A stretch of DNA of 56,402 nucleotides, from positions 1 through 56,402 of the forward strand of contig CAITUV010000083.1 of the NCBI GenBank assembly GCA_903895725.1, read 5' to 3'. The notes below the pieces were generated by a model. The model searched no databases. It was not told the origin of the DNA and was given only the letters and a program-made list of their open reading frames with translations. Shown here piece after piece: positions 1-8,613 of this stretch. Made by a program: the position numbers and the translations under genes. The DNA comes from an uncultured Myxococcales bacterium. Lineage in GTDB: Bacteria; Myxococcota_A; UBA9042; CAIXZC01. Each line of letters starts with the position of its first letter. Within the stretch, counting starts at the first letter, position 1.

Positions 1-680
1 CAGCCGCTGCGGAGCCTGCCGCGCAGCCTGCGGAGGCACCTTCAGCCGCTGCGGAGCCTGCCGCGCAGCCTGCGGAGGCACCTTCAGCCGCTGCGGAGCC
101 TGCCGCGCAGCCTGCGGAGGCACCTTCAGCCGCTGCGGAGCCTGCCGCCCTGCCTGCGGAGGCACCTTCAGCCCCTGCGGAGCCTGCCGCGCAGTCCGCC
201 AAAGTACCAGAGGCCGCCGAGAAGTCGGCTTCGGAAGCATCGGCACAGCCGGCAGTCAAGTCGGCGGCAGCCCCGGCCAAGGCCGCGGAACCTGAGGCCA
301 AGGGGACGGCAGCGTCCGGCCCTGCCACGGAGCCCGCCGCACAGCCTCCGGATTCCGAGGTCAGGACGGGGGCTGCGGAGCCCGCACCTGCCGCCGAGAA
401 GCCGAAGCCCTCTGCGCCCAAAACGATCAGCCTCGAACATTACAAGGGGGGTAAGTCGGCAGTGACTCTGTCCCATTCGACCCACGCCAAGGCCTTTGGA
501 TGCAAGTCATGCCATCATGAGGGAAACACTGCCTGCAGCGAGTGTCACGGTGCGAGTGACGGAGACACTCCGTCGCTCAAGAACGTGTTTCACAAGACGT
601 GCAAGGACTGTCACAAGAAGCAGGTCGAGCAGAAGGCAGACAGTCCGGCCCCGACCAAGTGCGACGGCTGCCACAAGTAG
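1..680 (+). CDS. Tetraheme cytochrome c3-family protein, C-terminal part (5' end outside window)
   Basis: The frame is open from base 3 to the TAG at 678-680, so about 225 residues are visible and the start is missing. The first 140 residues or so are almost only Ala, Pro, Glu and Lys, beginning with a tandem 14-residue repeat. The last 75 residues hold four CXXCH haem-binding motifs (CKSCH, CSECH, CKDCH, CDGCH) with extra His residues typical of class III (c3/c7-like) cytochromes. This suggests a periplasmic or membrane-tethered electron carrier whose haem domain sits at the end of a flexible linker. Family assignment rests on the haem motifs; the redox partner is unknown. A cation:proton antiporter gene follows 175 bases later on the same strand, which may hint at a link between electron flow and ion transport, but that is only context. 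Confidence 0.88.
   Translation, partial: AAAEPAAQPAEAPSAAAEPAAQPAEAPSAAAEPAAQPAEAPSAAAEPAALPAEAPSAPAEPAAQSAKVPEAAEKSASEASAQPAVKSAAAPAKAAEPEAKGTAASGPATEPAAQPPDSEVRTGAAEPAPAAEKPKPSAPKTISLEHYKGGKSAVTLSHSTHAKAFGCKSCHHEGNTACSECHGASDGDTPSLKNVFHKTCKDCHKKQVEQKADSPAPTKCDGCHK
3..170 (+). repeat. Four tandem 42-base coding repeats
   Basis: Copies start at 3, 45, 87 and 129. The first three read identically and the fourth carries one visible codon change (Gln to Leu). Each encodes the 14-residue unit AAAEPAAQPAEAPS, and a degenerate fifth unit follows. The array may extend to the left of the window. It lies in frame inside the cytochrome gene and acts as a low-complexity linker. Confidence 0.95.
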
Positions 681-855
681 GGCCGGCGCTAGCCGCTGTA
701 CAGGTTCCACCTTCCAGGTACGAGCACTCAGCAGAAGCCGGTGAGGGCGAGCTCGATGAGTGATCCAAGCTCCAAGCCAGGAGGCCATCCTTGACATCTG
801 CACCTCCATTTCAGATCCTCAGGCATGTTGGACATTCTCTTGGCGGGATACTGAC

Positions 856-2070
856 ATGAGCAGGGTTCTCCTCTACTCCATGCTGCTGGTGGCCGGTCTG
901 GTCGGCTCCCAGGTGGTTCCGACTCTTCTGGGCGACCTGTGGCCGTCGGCTTCTCTCGTGGTTCGGCTCGGCACCATGGCGGCGCTGGCGTTCATCATGA
1001 TCCACGTGGGATACGAGTTCGAAGTCGACCGGGCGCGGCCCCGTGCCCTTGCCTACGACTACGGCGTAGCGGCTACGGCTGCGGCGTTTCCCTGGATCTT
1101 CGTCTCCGCCTACTTCGTGCTGGTTCTGGGGCCCGACGGCTCCTGGGGCAGTCTGGAGGCCTGGAAGCCGGCGCTTCTCGCCGGACGTTTCGCCGCGCCG
1201 ACTTCCGCCGGCGTGCTGTTCTCCATGCTGGCTGCGGCGGGGCTGTCGGCGACCTGGGTATTCCGCAAGGCCCGTGTGCTGGCTATCTTCGATGACCTGG
1301 ACACGGTCCTGCTGATGATTCCTCTCAAGATGCTCATTGTGGGGATGCGCTGGCAGATGGGCATCATCGTCGCGGTCATGGCCGTGCAGCTGTGGCTTGC
1401 ATGGAAGATGTACCGTCGCCTTTCATGGAGCATCCGCTGGCCTGCGGTGTTGACGTACTCGCTCGTTATCGTTGCGGTTTCGGAGGCGATCTACCAGGGA
1501 AGCAAGCTCGTGGACGACGTGGTGCCGATCCACATCGAGGTGCTGCTTCCGGCATTCGTGCTGGGGTGTATGCTGGCTCGGCCGACCGGAGCGGATCCGC
1601 ACGGCGATGACGCCCGTGAGGGGCACCAGGAGGGGCCGGAAGACGAGGGCGAGCAGAGGGTGTCCACCATCGTATCGGCCGTGTTCATGGTCCTGGTGGG
1701 ATTGAGCATGCCGGCGCTCTCCTCGCTCATGAGCGGGAGTGGGCCCGGTTGGGGGGAGGTGGCGCTGCACGTCCTGCTCGTCACGTGCCTGGCGAACCTG
1801 GGCAAGATGTTCCCGTTCTTCGTCTACCGGGATGAGGCGACCTGGCGCGAGCGACTGGCCGTGTGCATCGGCATGTGGCCGAGAGGGGAGGTGGGGGCCG
1901 GGGTGCTGATCCTGTCGTTGGGGTATGGCATCGGGGGACCGATGATCGTGGTGGCAGCGCTCTCTCTGGCACTCAATCTCGTGCTGACCGGGGCATTCAT
2001 CGCCGTGGTGAAGAAGCTCCTCGGCACTTCCGCAGCGTCGGCCGCGGTCACTTCGGACGAGGCTTTGTGA
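856..2070 (+). CDS. Cation:proton antiporter (CPA2/Na+/H+ exchanger-like membrane protein)
   Basis: A 404-residue, very hydrophobic protein with about 11-12 predicted membrane segments. It resembles the sodium/hydrogen exchanger family: an Ala/Gly-rich segment (GRFAAPTSAGVLFSMLAAAG) is followed by an acidic FDDLDT motif within a helix, the type of Asp pair that CPA exchangers use for ion binding. A hydrophilic loop rich in Asp, Glu and Gly lies near residue 255. I chose ATG 856 because the preceding reading frame (from 760) is polar and lacks membrane character, and a purine-rich GGCGGGA lies upstream. The ion (Na+ or K+) cannot be told from sequence. It probably sits in the inner membrane. 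Confidence 0.8.
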   Translation: MSRVLLYSMLLVAGLVGSQVVPTLLGDLWPSASLVVRLGTMAALAFIMIHVGYEFEVDRARPRALAYDYGVAATAAAFPWIFVSAYFVLVLGPDGSWGSLEAWKPALLAGRFAAPTSAGVLFSMLAAAGLSATWVFRKARVLAIFDDLDTVLLMIPLKMLIVGMRWQMGIIVAVMAVQLWLAWKMYRRLSWSIRWPAVLTYSLVIVAVSEAIYQGSKLVDDVVPIHIEVLLPAFVLGCMLARPTGADPHGDDAREGHQEGPEDEGEQRVSTIVSAVFMVLVGLSMPALSSLMSGSGPGWGEVALHVLLVTCLANLGKMFPFFVYRDEATWRERLAVCIGMWPRGEVGAGVLILSLGYGIGGPMIVVAALSLALNLVLTGAFIAVVKKLLGTSAASAAVTSDEAL

Positions 2071-2153
2071 CGCGGTTCCCTGCCTACACCTGGTACCGAC
2101 TATCTGGGGGCGGGGGGGATGCAGCCCCGTGTCGGACCCGGAGCCTTGGCAGG

Positions 2154-3017
2154 CTACCTGGCAAAGAGGTCGTCCCCTGCGGCCAGCACCTCCTCGCATC
2201 CCCACTCCTCGGGAATCCGAACGCAGGTGAAATGAGTCTTGTTCGGATCCGGATCGACCTCGATTTGTGTGGGGTTCTCCGCAAGGATGGGGTTGTCCGA
2301 GCCAAGGACGACCTGCTCCTGTGACCAGATCAGGAGTCCTTCCATTCGATCCGGGAAGACCGTGGCGTCTACAATGCCCACGACGTTGCGCCGAACCACG
2401 TAGATGGCACCGTCGACCATTCCCGACACGAACATCGTCAGCCCCGGATTCCCGTCGCCGTCGGCGTCCACGACTCGTGGATCGTCGCCCGTGGTGGGCA
2501 GAGGCTCCGACAGCGGGTCTGTCAGCTTCGCCCCATGCACTTCCGGGAAGGGGGGAACGTTCAGCAGCGGTGGGTTCGAGGTGAAGTCCACCGTGCCGGC
2601 CTTGGAGTAGGGGGATATGGCCGCCACGAAGGCATCGGGAATGATCATTTCCGAGAACTGCGACTCGGATTGGAGGGTCAGGTCGCACGTCGTCTGAAGG
2701 ATCGTGACGCTGCCGTCTTCCCCCTGGACCAGATCCCAGAGGAGGACGGCCCGGTTGGTGGTCGGAATCTGACCGATGACGGGTGCGTTGACCAGCGTAC
2801 CGATGAGCTGCAGATGGGCCCAGCGCCCCGTCAGATCGTCCTCGGGACGCGACAACTCGGCCCCGGCGAGCTCCGCCGCGACGTCGCTCTGCCCGACAAC
2901 GTCCGCTGCCGCCGCAGCATCCTCCGAAGCCAGCAGGTCGGGTGCGTCAGACGACCCGGAGCAACCCACATGGAGGGGCAGCAGGGAAAGGAGCAGCAAA
3001 AGCGTCACTCGATGCAT
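2154..3017 (-). CDS. Predicted lipoprotein of unknown function
   Basis: A 287-residue protein starting at ATG 3017, preceded by a GGAGG. The N-terminus is a lipoprotein signal with a lipobox-like end (LHVGC), then an Asp/Ala-rich tether of about 40 residues. The body has no family I recognise; it contains a DADGDGNPG stretch that resembles a calcium-binding loop. It lies 28 bases after the stop of the FadL-like porin gene, so the two are probably co-transcribed. The start further upstream (3194) would add a non-signal, Arg-rich extension and was rejected. Confidence 0.75.
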   Translation of the reverse strand: MHRVTLLLLLSLLPLHVGCSGSSDAPDLLASEDAAAAADVVGQSDVAAELAGAELSRPEDDLTGRWAHLQLIGTLVNAPVIGQIPTTNRAVLLWDLVQGEDGSVTILQTTCDLTLQSESQFSEMIIPDAFVAAISPYSKAGTVDFTSNPPLLNVPPFPEVHGAKLTDPLSEPLPTTGDDPRVVDADGDGNPGLTMFVSGMVDGAIYVVRRNVVGIVDATVFPDRMEGLLIWSQEQVVLGSDNPILAENPTQIEVDPDPNKTHFTCVRIPEEWGCEEVLAAGDDLFAR

Positions 3018-3045
3018 GGCAGGCCTCCACTTGAGAGAACGGGCC

Positions 3046-4518
3046 TCAGAACGCTGTCCGGGCAAAGACGCCCCCTCCCACGAGCCAGCCGGAGCTTCCG
3101 AATCCGGGGTAGCCCGGGTTGTTCGTCTGGAGTCCGGCGGCTTCGGGAATCTGCTGGCCCGAAACCATATCCACCACCGTATCCGGGAACTCATCCCAAA
3201 CCGGCTGCGCAGCGTCGGGGCTCTTCTTCACCGATTGCGGAAGCAGCCGCTGAACCTGCAGGTTGATTCCAACGCGAAGCGTCCGGGGCCCGAGCGCAAG
3301 CGGCATCTCCCACCCTGCTCCTCCCACGACCCTGTGGTTGTCGACGTAGTTGCTGCGACCTGTCTGTTCCGGCACAGGAGAGGGCGAAAAGCCGCACTCC
3401 AGGCCAATCCGGTGCCCCGAAATCAGGAGGCCGCCGCCCAGTGAGCCGGACACGGTATCGCTCCATGCATCGGCAGGACGCTCCCCGTGCCGGTCGAGAT
3501 AGTCCGACCACCGGGCATATCGCACCTGTCCCGCCACAAAGATCGAAAGGTCCGCCCGGAGGTCGTGCTCGAAGGAGCCTCCCAGAGCCACACGCAACGG
3601 TTCGTACCCGTAGGTGAATTCAAAAACGTGGTCGAGGCTGTCCTTGCCCTCAGCGTAGGGGTAGTTCCACATCTGGAGCTCCGAGCGGCCGGCCACCTGC
3701 GACCGGTACGGAAGGTGGACCGATGCGGAGAGGAGCAGGTGCTCCAGGGGTTCTGCTGCCAGCGAGAAATGGGGAATGAGGCGCACGTCGATGCCGAGCT
3801 CGGTATTGATGTCCGCCGTCTCCTGGTAGGTCACGTCGGGCACATAGACCTGGGTCCTCACCTTGCCCGCTGTAGACATCGTCACCCCCGCTCCCACCGA
3901 CAGCCAGCGCAGCGGCCGGCCGGCCAGAGCGGCCGAGAAGACGTTGACCCGGGTCCGATCGCCCAGGAGCTCGAAGTGGAGGCTGTTGGAGAAGAACTGC
4001 TCGCGCTCGTCGGGGAAGTAGGCCTGCTGCACCTGGAAATCGAGGAGGGGGACGATCGCGTGAAGTCCAAAGGCCAGTCGCTCCGGAATGAAGTGGAGCA
4101 CGGTCCCGATGCCGATGTACTCGGCGAAGTCGTCCGGGTCGGCAGAGCCACGGGTACTCCGCAGATCCTCGGTCGCGAGCGGACGGTATGGCAGACGCGT
4201 GGTCGAGCCGTCCGGCAGGAGCAGACGTGCGTCGTAGATGCCGGCGGAGATGTCGGCACCGGCCGGGCGCTGGTCCAGGTCGATGTCCAGGAGCTGTCCC
4301 AGGCTGAACGACGAAACCGAAAACCCCTCGTCTACCCAGGGCAGCAGCGCGGGGTTGAAGAAGGCCACCGACGGGTCACCGGGCACCACCCGGCCCGAAT
4401 TGGGCAGCACGAACGCGTGCGAGCCGGTCAATTCGAGAATCGTGGTGGCCGACGCCGTCCACGAGTTTGCGAGGACCACGAATAGCACCACAATTGCAGG
4501 CAACCCAAAGCGGCCCAT
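3046..4518 (-). CDS. FadL/OMPP1/TodX-family outer membrane transport protein
   Basis: A 490-residue protein with a Sec signal peptide (MGRFGLPAIVVLFVVLANSW, ending at ASA). The mature N-terminus carries the family-type pattern of a Gly/Ser stretch followed by DPSVAFFNPA. Alternating hydrophobic strands with aromatic residues continue to a C-terminal aromatic residue (Phe), as in outer membrane beta-barrels. FadL-type barrels pass hydrophobic compounds such as fatty acids or aromatics. The start is the ATG at 4518, just after GTGGAG. A TTGCCA-N17-TATCGT promoter lies at 4570-4598. The lipoprotein gene downstream is likely in the same operon. The substrate is not known. Confidence 0.8.
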   Translation of the reverse strand: MGRFGLPAIVVLFVVLANSWTASATTILELTGSHAFVLPNSGRVVPGDPSVAFFNPALLPWVDEGFSVSSFSLGQLLDIDLDQRPAGADISAGIYDARLLLPDGSTTRLPYRPLATEDLRSTRGSADPDDFAEYIGIGTVLHFIPERLAFGLHAIVPLLDFQVQQAYFPDEREQFFSNSLHFELLGDRTRVNVFSAALAGRPLRWLSVGAGVTMSTAGKVRTQVYVPDVTYQETADINTELGIDVRLIPHFSLAAEPLEHLLLSASVHLPYRSQVAGRSELQMWNYPYAEGKDSLDHVFEFTYGYEPLRVALGGSFEHDLRADLSIFVAGQVRYARWSDYLDRHGERPADAWSDTVSGSLGGGLLISGHRIGLECGFSPSPVPEQTGRSNYVDNHRVVGGAGWEMPLALGPRTLRVGINLQVQRLLPQSVKKSPDAAQPVWDEFPDTVVDMVSGQQIPEAAGLQTNNPGYPGFGSSGWLVGGGVFARTAF

Positions 4519-4569
4519 GACTCCACGCAGAATCGACCGGCCGAGGCCGGGAATGTCCTTCAGACTGGA

Positions 4570-4598
4570 ACGATAGCAGTTGAGAGCTTCGATGGCAA
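4570..4598 (-). promoter_or_regulatory. Predicted sigma-70-type promoter for the FadL-like gene
   Basis: On the minus strand TTGCCA (4598-4593) is followed after 17 bases by TATCGT (4575-4570). It lies about 50 bases upstream of the ATG at 4518. Read by eye only. Confidence 0.5.
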
Positions 4599-4669
4599 CC
4601 CCGAGATCGCTGGATTCTCCGTTTTTCGGCCGGAATCGACGGGAGCCTGCACCAAGCTCACCGAAGCCA

Positions 4670-4697
4670 TTGTCTTTCCTGCACGAGGGGCTAGAAT
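4670..4697 (+). promoter_or_regulatory. Predicted sigma-70-type promoter for the Cys-repeat lipoprotein gene
   Basis: TTGTCT (4670-4675), a 16-base spacer and TAGAAT (4692-4697). The ATG at 4777 is 79 bases downstream. The -10 fits the TAGNNT form seen repeatedly in this window. Confidence 0.5.
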
Positions 4698-4776
4698 CTT
4701 CAGGAAGCCCTGGCGGGTGCATCGGTGATGCAGCAGGATGGCACGGACGTTCCCAGTGCTCTCGGAGGACACGCGA

Positions 4777-7700
4777 ATGAACGGGTGCAAGTGGCTCTTT
4801 CTGGTTGCGGCAGCGGGTCTGGCTTGTGCGTGTGGCGGTGGTACCACGACCGTGAGCCTGGACGGGCCGGGAGAGGGGGATTCGAGCGAAGTGGCGGATT
4901 TCAAGGACGGGATGGGCGCAGAGCTGGTCGAGCCGGACTGGACTGCAGGGGACCTTCCGGATGCGGGGGAGCTGGGCGGCGTCGACCTTGGAGCGGATTC
5001 CGGCTGTGCCGCGGGAGCCGGCTGCTTCCTCGACCCCTGCATGGAGGCTGCGGATTGCCTCTCGGGGCTTTGTGTCGACCACATGGGAGACCTTGCCTGC
5101 ACCCAGTCGTGCGTGGAGGAGTGCCCGGACGGTTGGACGTGCAAGCTCATCGACGGGGTCGGACCCGACCCGATGCACGTCTGCATCTCCGACGTCACGA
5201 CGCTGTGCCTGCCGTGCGCTTCGAACGCTGACTGTGAAAGCGTGGGCGGCAAGGTCTCCTGCCTGGACTACGGTGCGAGCGGCAGCTTCTGCGGGGCCGA
5301 GTGTGCGGGGGGCACGTGTCCCACCGGGTTCTCGTGCGTGCCTGCCCTGACGGTGGAAGGAACGACGGTCAAGCAATGCGTGGCAGATGCAGGCGACTGC
5401 CCGTGCTCGGGCAAGGCCATCTCCCTGGGGCTGGCGACTCCGTGCATCCGGGAGAACGAGCACGGCCAGTGCAGTGGCCAGCGCGTGTGCGGACCCGACG
5501 GCATGAGCGGCTGCAGCGCGCCCGAGCCGGGCCAGGACGTGTGCAACGGCAAGGACGATGACTGCGACGGCGACGTGGACGAGGGGGCCTGCGACGATGG
5601 CAACCCCTGTACCCTGGACACGTGCGATCCTAAGCAGGGATGCCAGAACGTCCCGTCGCAGGGTGGCTGTGACGATGCCAACGTATGCACGCTGGCGGAT
5701 CACTGCGAGGAGGGGGAGTGCACGGGCGAGCCCATCGACTGCGATGACGGCAACCCGTGCACGTACGACAACTGTGATGCGCTGGGCGGGTGCACGTACA
5801 CGTACAACACCTCATCGTGCGACGATGGCGATCCGTGCACCGTCGCGGACTCGTGCAAGAAGGGAGATTGCGCCGGAGTGGCGGTGTCGTGTGATTGCCA
5901 GGTCACGGCAGACTGCAAGGCCCTGGAGGACGGTGACGTGTGCAACGGGACCCTGGTATGCGACACGGCGGTGATTCCCCACCAGTGCGTGCTGGATCTG
6001 TCCACAGTCGTTGCATGTCCCCAGCCGACGGGCATCGGGGCCGAGTGCCTGAAGTCGGTGTGCGACGCGGTCACGGGCGAGTGCGGAGTGGCCGCGGCCA
6101 ATGAGGGCGGCGCGTGCAACGATGCCAACGCCTGCTCCGTCCAGGAGACCTGCTCCAATGGTGTCTGCAGCGGCGGGACTGCCCCCAACTGTGCGGACGA
6201 GAATCCGTGCTCCACGGACTGGTGCGACCCGACCGTCGGGTGCAAGCATGACGCCAACACGGAGCCATGCTCGGATGGCAACAACTGCACCGTGGGCGAC
6301 GTGTGTGCCCAGATGACGTGCGTTTCCGGTGACGTGCTGCTGTGTGACGACGGGAACCCGTGCACGACGGACGGCTGTGACGCGGCGGTGGGCTGCACGC
6401 ACGGCTCCCTCGCCGGGACGTGCGACGACGGAAACTCGTGCACGACGGACGATGTGTGCGTTGACGGCCAGTGCAAGGGGGTCGGGAGTCTGGAGTGTGA
6501 CGACGGCAACGCCTGCACCAAGGACATCTGTCTGGCTCAGGGCGGATGCGATCACGTGCCGCTCGAAGCAGGTTGCAGCGACGGTGACCCCTGTACCGTG
6601 AGCGACAAATGCGTGGGCGGGGCGTGCAAGCCCGGTACCCCCGTCAATTGCGATGATCTCAACCCCTGCACCAAGGATGCCTGCGTGGCCGGGGCCTGTA
6701 CCCATGCCGCGGCGGACGGAGCCTGCGACGATCTCAACGCCTGCTCCTCGGGGGACCATTGCGTGAAGGGGAAGTGCCTTGCAGACTCGGTCGTGGATTG
6801 CGACGACGACAACCCGTGCACGACCGACTGGTGCGACCCGGTGGCCGGGTGCATCCACACTCACAACCAGAGTCCCTGCGACGACTCGAACGCATGCACG
6901 CTGGGGGAGAAGTGCGGCCAGGGGCTCTGCTCGGGCGGTACCAACGTGCTGTGCGACGACAAGAACCCCTGCACCGACGACTCGTGCCTGCCGGCCTCGG
7001 GCTGCAGCGCAACCCCCAACACGGCGCCCTGCAACGATTCCGATCCGTGCACGACGGCCGACGCTTGCTCCGCTGGAGTTTGCGTGGGGGGCCCTGCCCT
7101 CGTCTGCGATGACGGAAACCCGTGCACGGACGATTCCTGCGACCCGGCCAAGGGCTGTGTGCACGTCGCCAATGCTCTGCCCTGCGACGACGCCAACGCA
7201 TGTACCACCGTGGATGTCTGTGTGGGCGGTGCCTGCAAGGGCAGCAAGGCACCGGATTGCGACGACGGCAACATGTGCACCGTCGATGCGTGCTCGCCCG
7301 AGGCGGGGTGTGTGCACGCATCCAAGCCGATGCAGGGAAAGCCGTGCGTCACCGAGGAAGGGGGCGTTTGCGGCACGACCGGGGCATGCAACCTCGGCTC
7401 GTGTATCGCGTCGGGCAAGGCCTGCGACGATTTGAACCCGTGCACGGATGATTCGTGCGACCCGCTTACCGGGGCCTGCTCGCATGTGGCCAACACCTCT
7501 CCCTGCGACGACTCGAACCCGTGCACGGAGAACGATACCTGCACGGCAGGCTCCTGCCTCGGGCTCGACCTCGTTTCCTGCGACGACTCGAACCCGTGCA
7601 CGACGGACAAGTGCAGCCCGCTTCTCGGGTGCCAGCATGCGGACAACACGCTTCCCTGCAACGACGAAGATGCGTGCACCGTCACCGATGTCTGTGCCGG

Positions 7701-8601
7701 CGGCATCTGCGTCGGCTCGGGAGTCCTCAACTGCAATGACGGAAACCTCTGCACCTCGGACGGCTGCGACAAGGCGCTGGGCTGCGCCTACCTGCCGCAA
7801 GAGGGACCCTGCGACGACGGCGACGCATGCACCACCGGCGATGCCTGCGTGGCGGCAAAATGCCAGGGGGCAGGCAGCCTCTCGTGCGATGACGGCAACG
7901 CCTGCACGACCGACCTGTGCGACTCCAAGACCGGCTGCTCTCATACGCCGAAAACCCCTTGCTGCGGCAACGGCGTCACGGAGGCCGGCGAGGACTGCGA
8001 CGACGGCAACCTCAAGGCCGGGGACGGTTGCAGCCCGGTCTGCAAGATTGAGCCGCTGGCGTCGTGCAAGGCCATTCGCTCCAAGTACCCGGCGCTCCCG
8101 ACAGGCGACTACACCATCGATCCGGATGGTGCTGCCGGCCCGATTTCGCCGCTCACCGTCCGCTGCGACATGAGCACGGACGGTGGCGGATACACGATGG
8201 TGCGCTTCGACGACGGGGGGCTCTCGGGTGGCCAGGACAACTACCGGGCCTACTGCTCGGCCAGGGGGATGGAGGTCATCTGCCCCAGGACCAAGGCTCA
8301 TGCCATGTCGATCCAGGCCTGGAACAAGGGCGAGCCTCCCAACGTGGTCAACGTCTTCCCGAAGTACAATGGCGCCTACGGGCTGTCGAACTGGACCGGT
8401 CGCTGCCAGGGCGTGTCATGCAGCTACTGGATGTCCGATTCCGATTCGTGCGGCTGCACGAACTTCGAGCCCAACGGTGACAACGACGTGAACAACGCCC
8501 TCTACCGTCGGACCACGGGCTGCGACTTCGGAAACTGGAACGACGCGGGCGGAACGATGGACATCCACGGCTGGGTCATCTGCTCGACCAACGACAAGTA
8601 G
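4777..8601 (+). CDS. Giant cysteine-rich repeat lipoprotein with C-terminal fibrinogen-like domain
   Basis: A 1274-residue protein. The start at ATG 4777 is set by GGAGGA at 4764-4769 and gives a lipoprotein signal (LVAAAGLACAC). After an acidic tether come Cys-rich segments, a MopE-type motif (CNGKDDDCDGDVDEG), then at least 27 short modules of the form CDDGNPCT-x-D-x-C, alternating between a 12-residue and a 13-residue version. Near the end there is a DUF4215-type motif (CGNGVTEAGEDCDDGN) and a final domain of about 185 residues. That domain starts SCKAIRSKYPALPTGDYTI and contains RCDMSTDGGGYTMV, the hallmark of fibrinogen-related domains. It is probably a long, disulfide-stiffened surface stalk presenting a ligand-binding tip. 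No enzymatic motif is seen. Confidence 0.9.
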   Translation: MNGCKWLFLVAAAGLACACGGGTTTVSLDGPGEGDSSEVADFKDGMGAELVEPDWTAGDLPDAGELGGVDLGADSGCAAGAGCFLDPCMEAADCLSGLCVDHMGDLACTQSCVEECPDGWTCKLIDGVGPDPMHVCISDVTTLCLPCASNADCESVGGKVSCLDYGASGSFCGAECAGGTCPTGFSCVPALTVEGTTVKQCVADAGDCPCSGKAISLGLATPCIRENEHGQCSGQRVCGPDGMSGCSAPEPGQDVCNGKDDDCDGDVDEGACDDGNPCTLDTCDPKQGCQNVPSQGGCDDANVCTLADHCEEGECTGEPIDCDDGNPCTYDNCDALGGCTYTYNTSSCDDGDPCTVADSCKKGDCAGVAVSCDCQVTADCKALEDGDVCNGTLVCDTAVIPHQCVLDLSTVVACPQPTGIGAECLKSVCDAVTGECGVAAANEGGACNDANACSVQETCSNGVCSGGTAPNCADENPCSTDWCDPTVGCKHDANTEPCSDGNNCTVGDVCAQMTCVSGDVLLCDDGNPCTTDGCDAAVGCTHGSLAGTCDDGNSCTTDDVCVDGQCKGVGSLECDDGNACTKDICLAQGGCDHVPLEAGCSDGDPCTVSDKCVGGACKPGTPVNCDDLNPCTKDACVAGACTHAAADGACDDLNACSSGDHCVKGKCLADSVVDCDDDNPCTTDWCDPVAGCIHTHNQSPCDDSNACTLGEKCGQGLCSGGTNVLCDDKNPCTDDSCLPASGCSATPNTAPCNDSDPCTTADACSAGVCVGGPALVCDDGNPCTDDSCDPAKGCVHVANALPCDDANACTTVDVCVGGACKGSKAPDCDDGNMCTVDACSPEAGCVHASKPMQGKPCVTEEGGVCGTTGACNLGSCIASGKACDDLNPCTDDSCDPLTGACSHVANTSPCDDSNPCTENDTCTAGSCLGLDLVSCDDSNPCTTDKCSPLLGCQHADNTLPCNDEDACTVTDVCAGGICVGSGVLNCNDGNLCTSDGCDKALGCAYLPQEGPCDDGDACTTGDACVAAKCQGAGSLSCDDGNACTTDLCDSKTGCSHTPKTPCCGNGVTEAGEDCDDGNLKAGDGCSPVCKIEPLASCKAIRSKYPALPTGDYTIDPDGAAGPISPLTVRCDMSTDGGGYTMVRFDDGGLSGGQDNYRAYCSARGMEVICPRTKAHAMSIQAWNKGEPPNVVNVFPKYNGAYGLSNWTGRCQGVSCSYWMSDSDSCGCTNFEPNGDNDVNNALYRRTTGCDFGNWNDAGGTMDIHGWVICSTNDK
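5590..7920 (+). repeat. Array of about 27 cysteine-rich protein repeats
   Basis: By reading the translation I count 27 modules that start with C-[DNSA]-D and contain N/D-x-C-[TS]. They alternate between short (CxDxNxCTxDxC) and long (CxDxNxCTxxDxC) versions, giving a super-repeat of roughly 75-80 residues. The DNA is diverged between copies, so this is an old array and not a recent expansion. Confidence 0.85.
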
Positions 8602-8613
8602 AGGACAGGAGCA

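Noticed and set aside
3..170. 42-base repeats as a possible CRISPR or other non-coding array
   Set aside because: The units are contiguous with no spacers and stay in frame with the cytochrome gene.
791..819. TTGACA at 791 as a promoter for the antiporter gene
   Set aside because: The -35 is perfect but nothing near 17 bases downstream resembles a -10; it was not listed.
5812..8301. 829-residue open frame antisense to the Cys-repeat lipoprotein gene
   Set aside because: It mirrors the repeats of the forward gene, has no signal, start context or recognisable fold, and arises because a GC-rich repeat gene lacks stops on the other strand.
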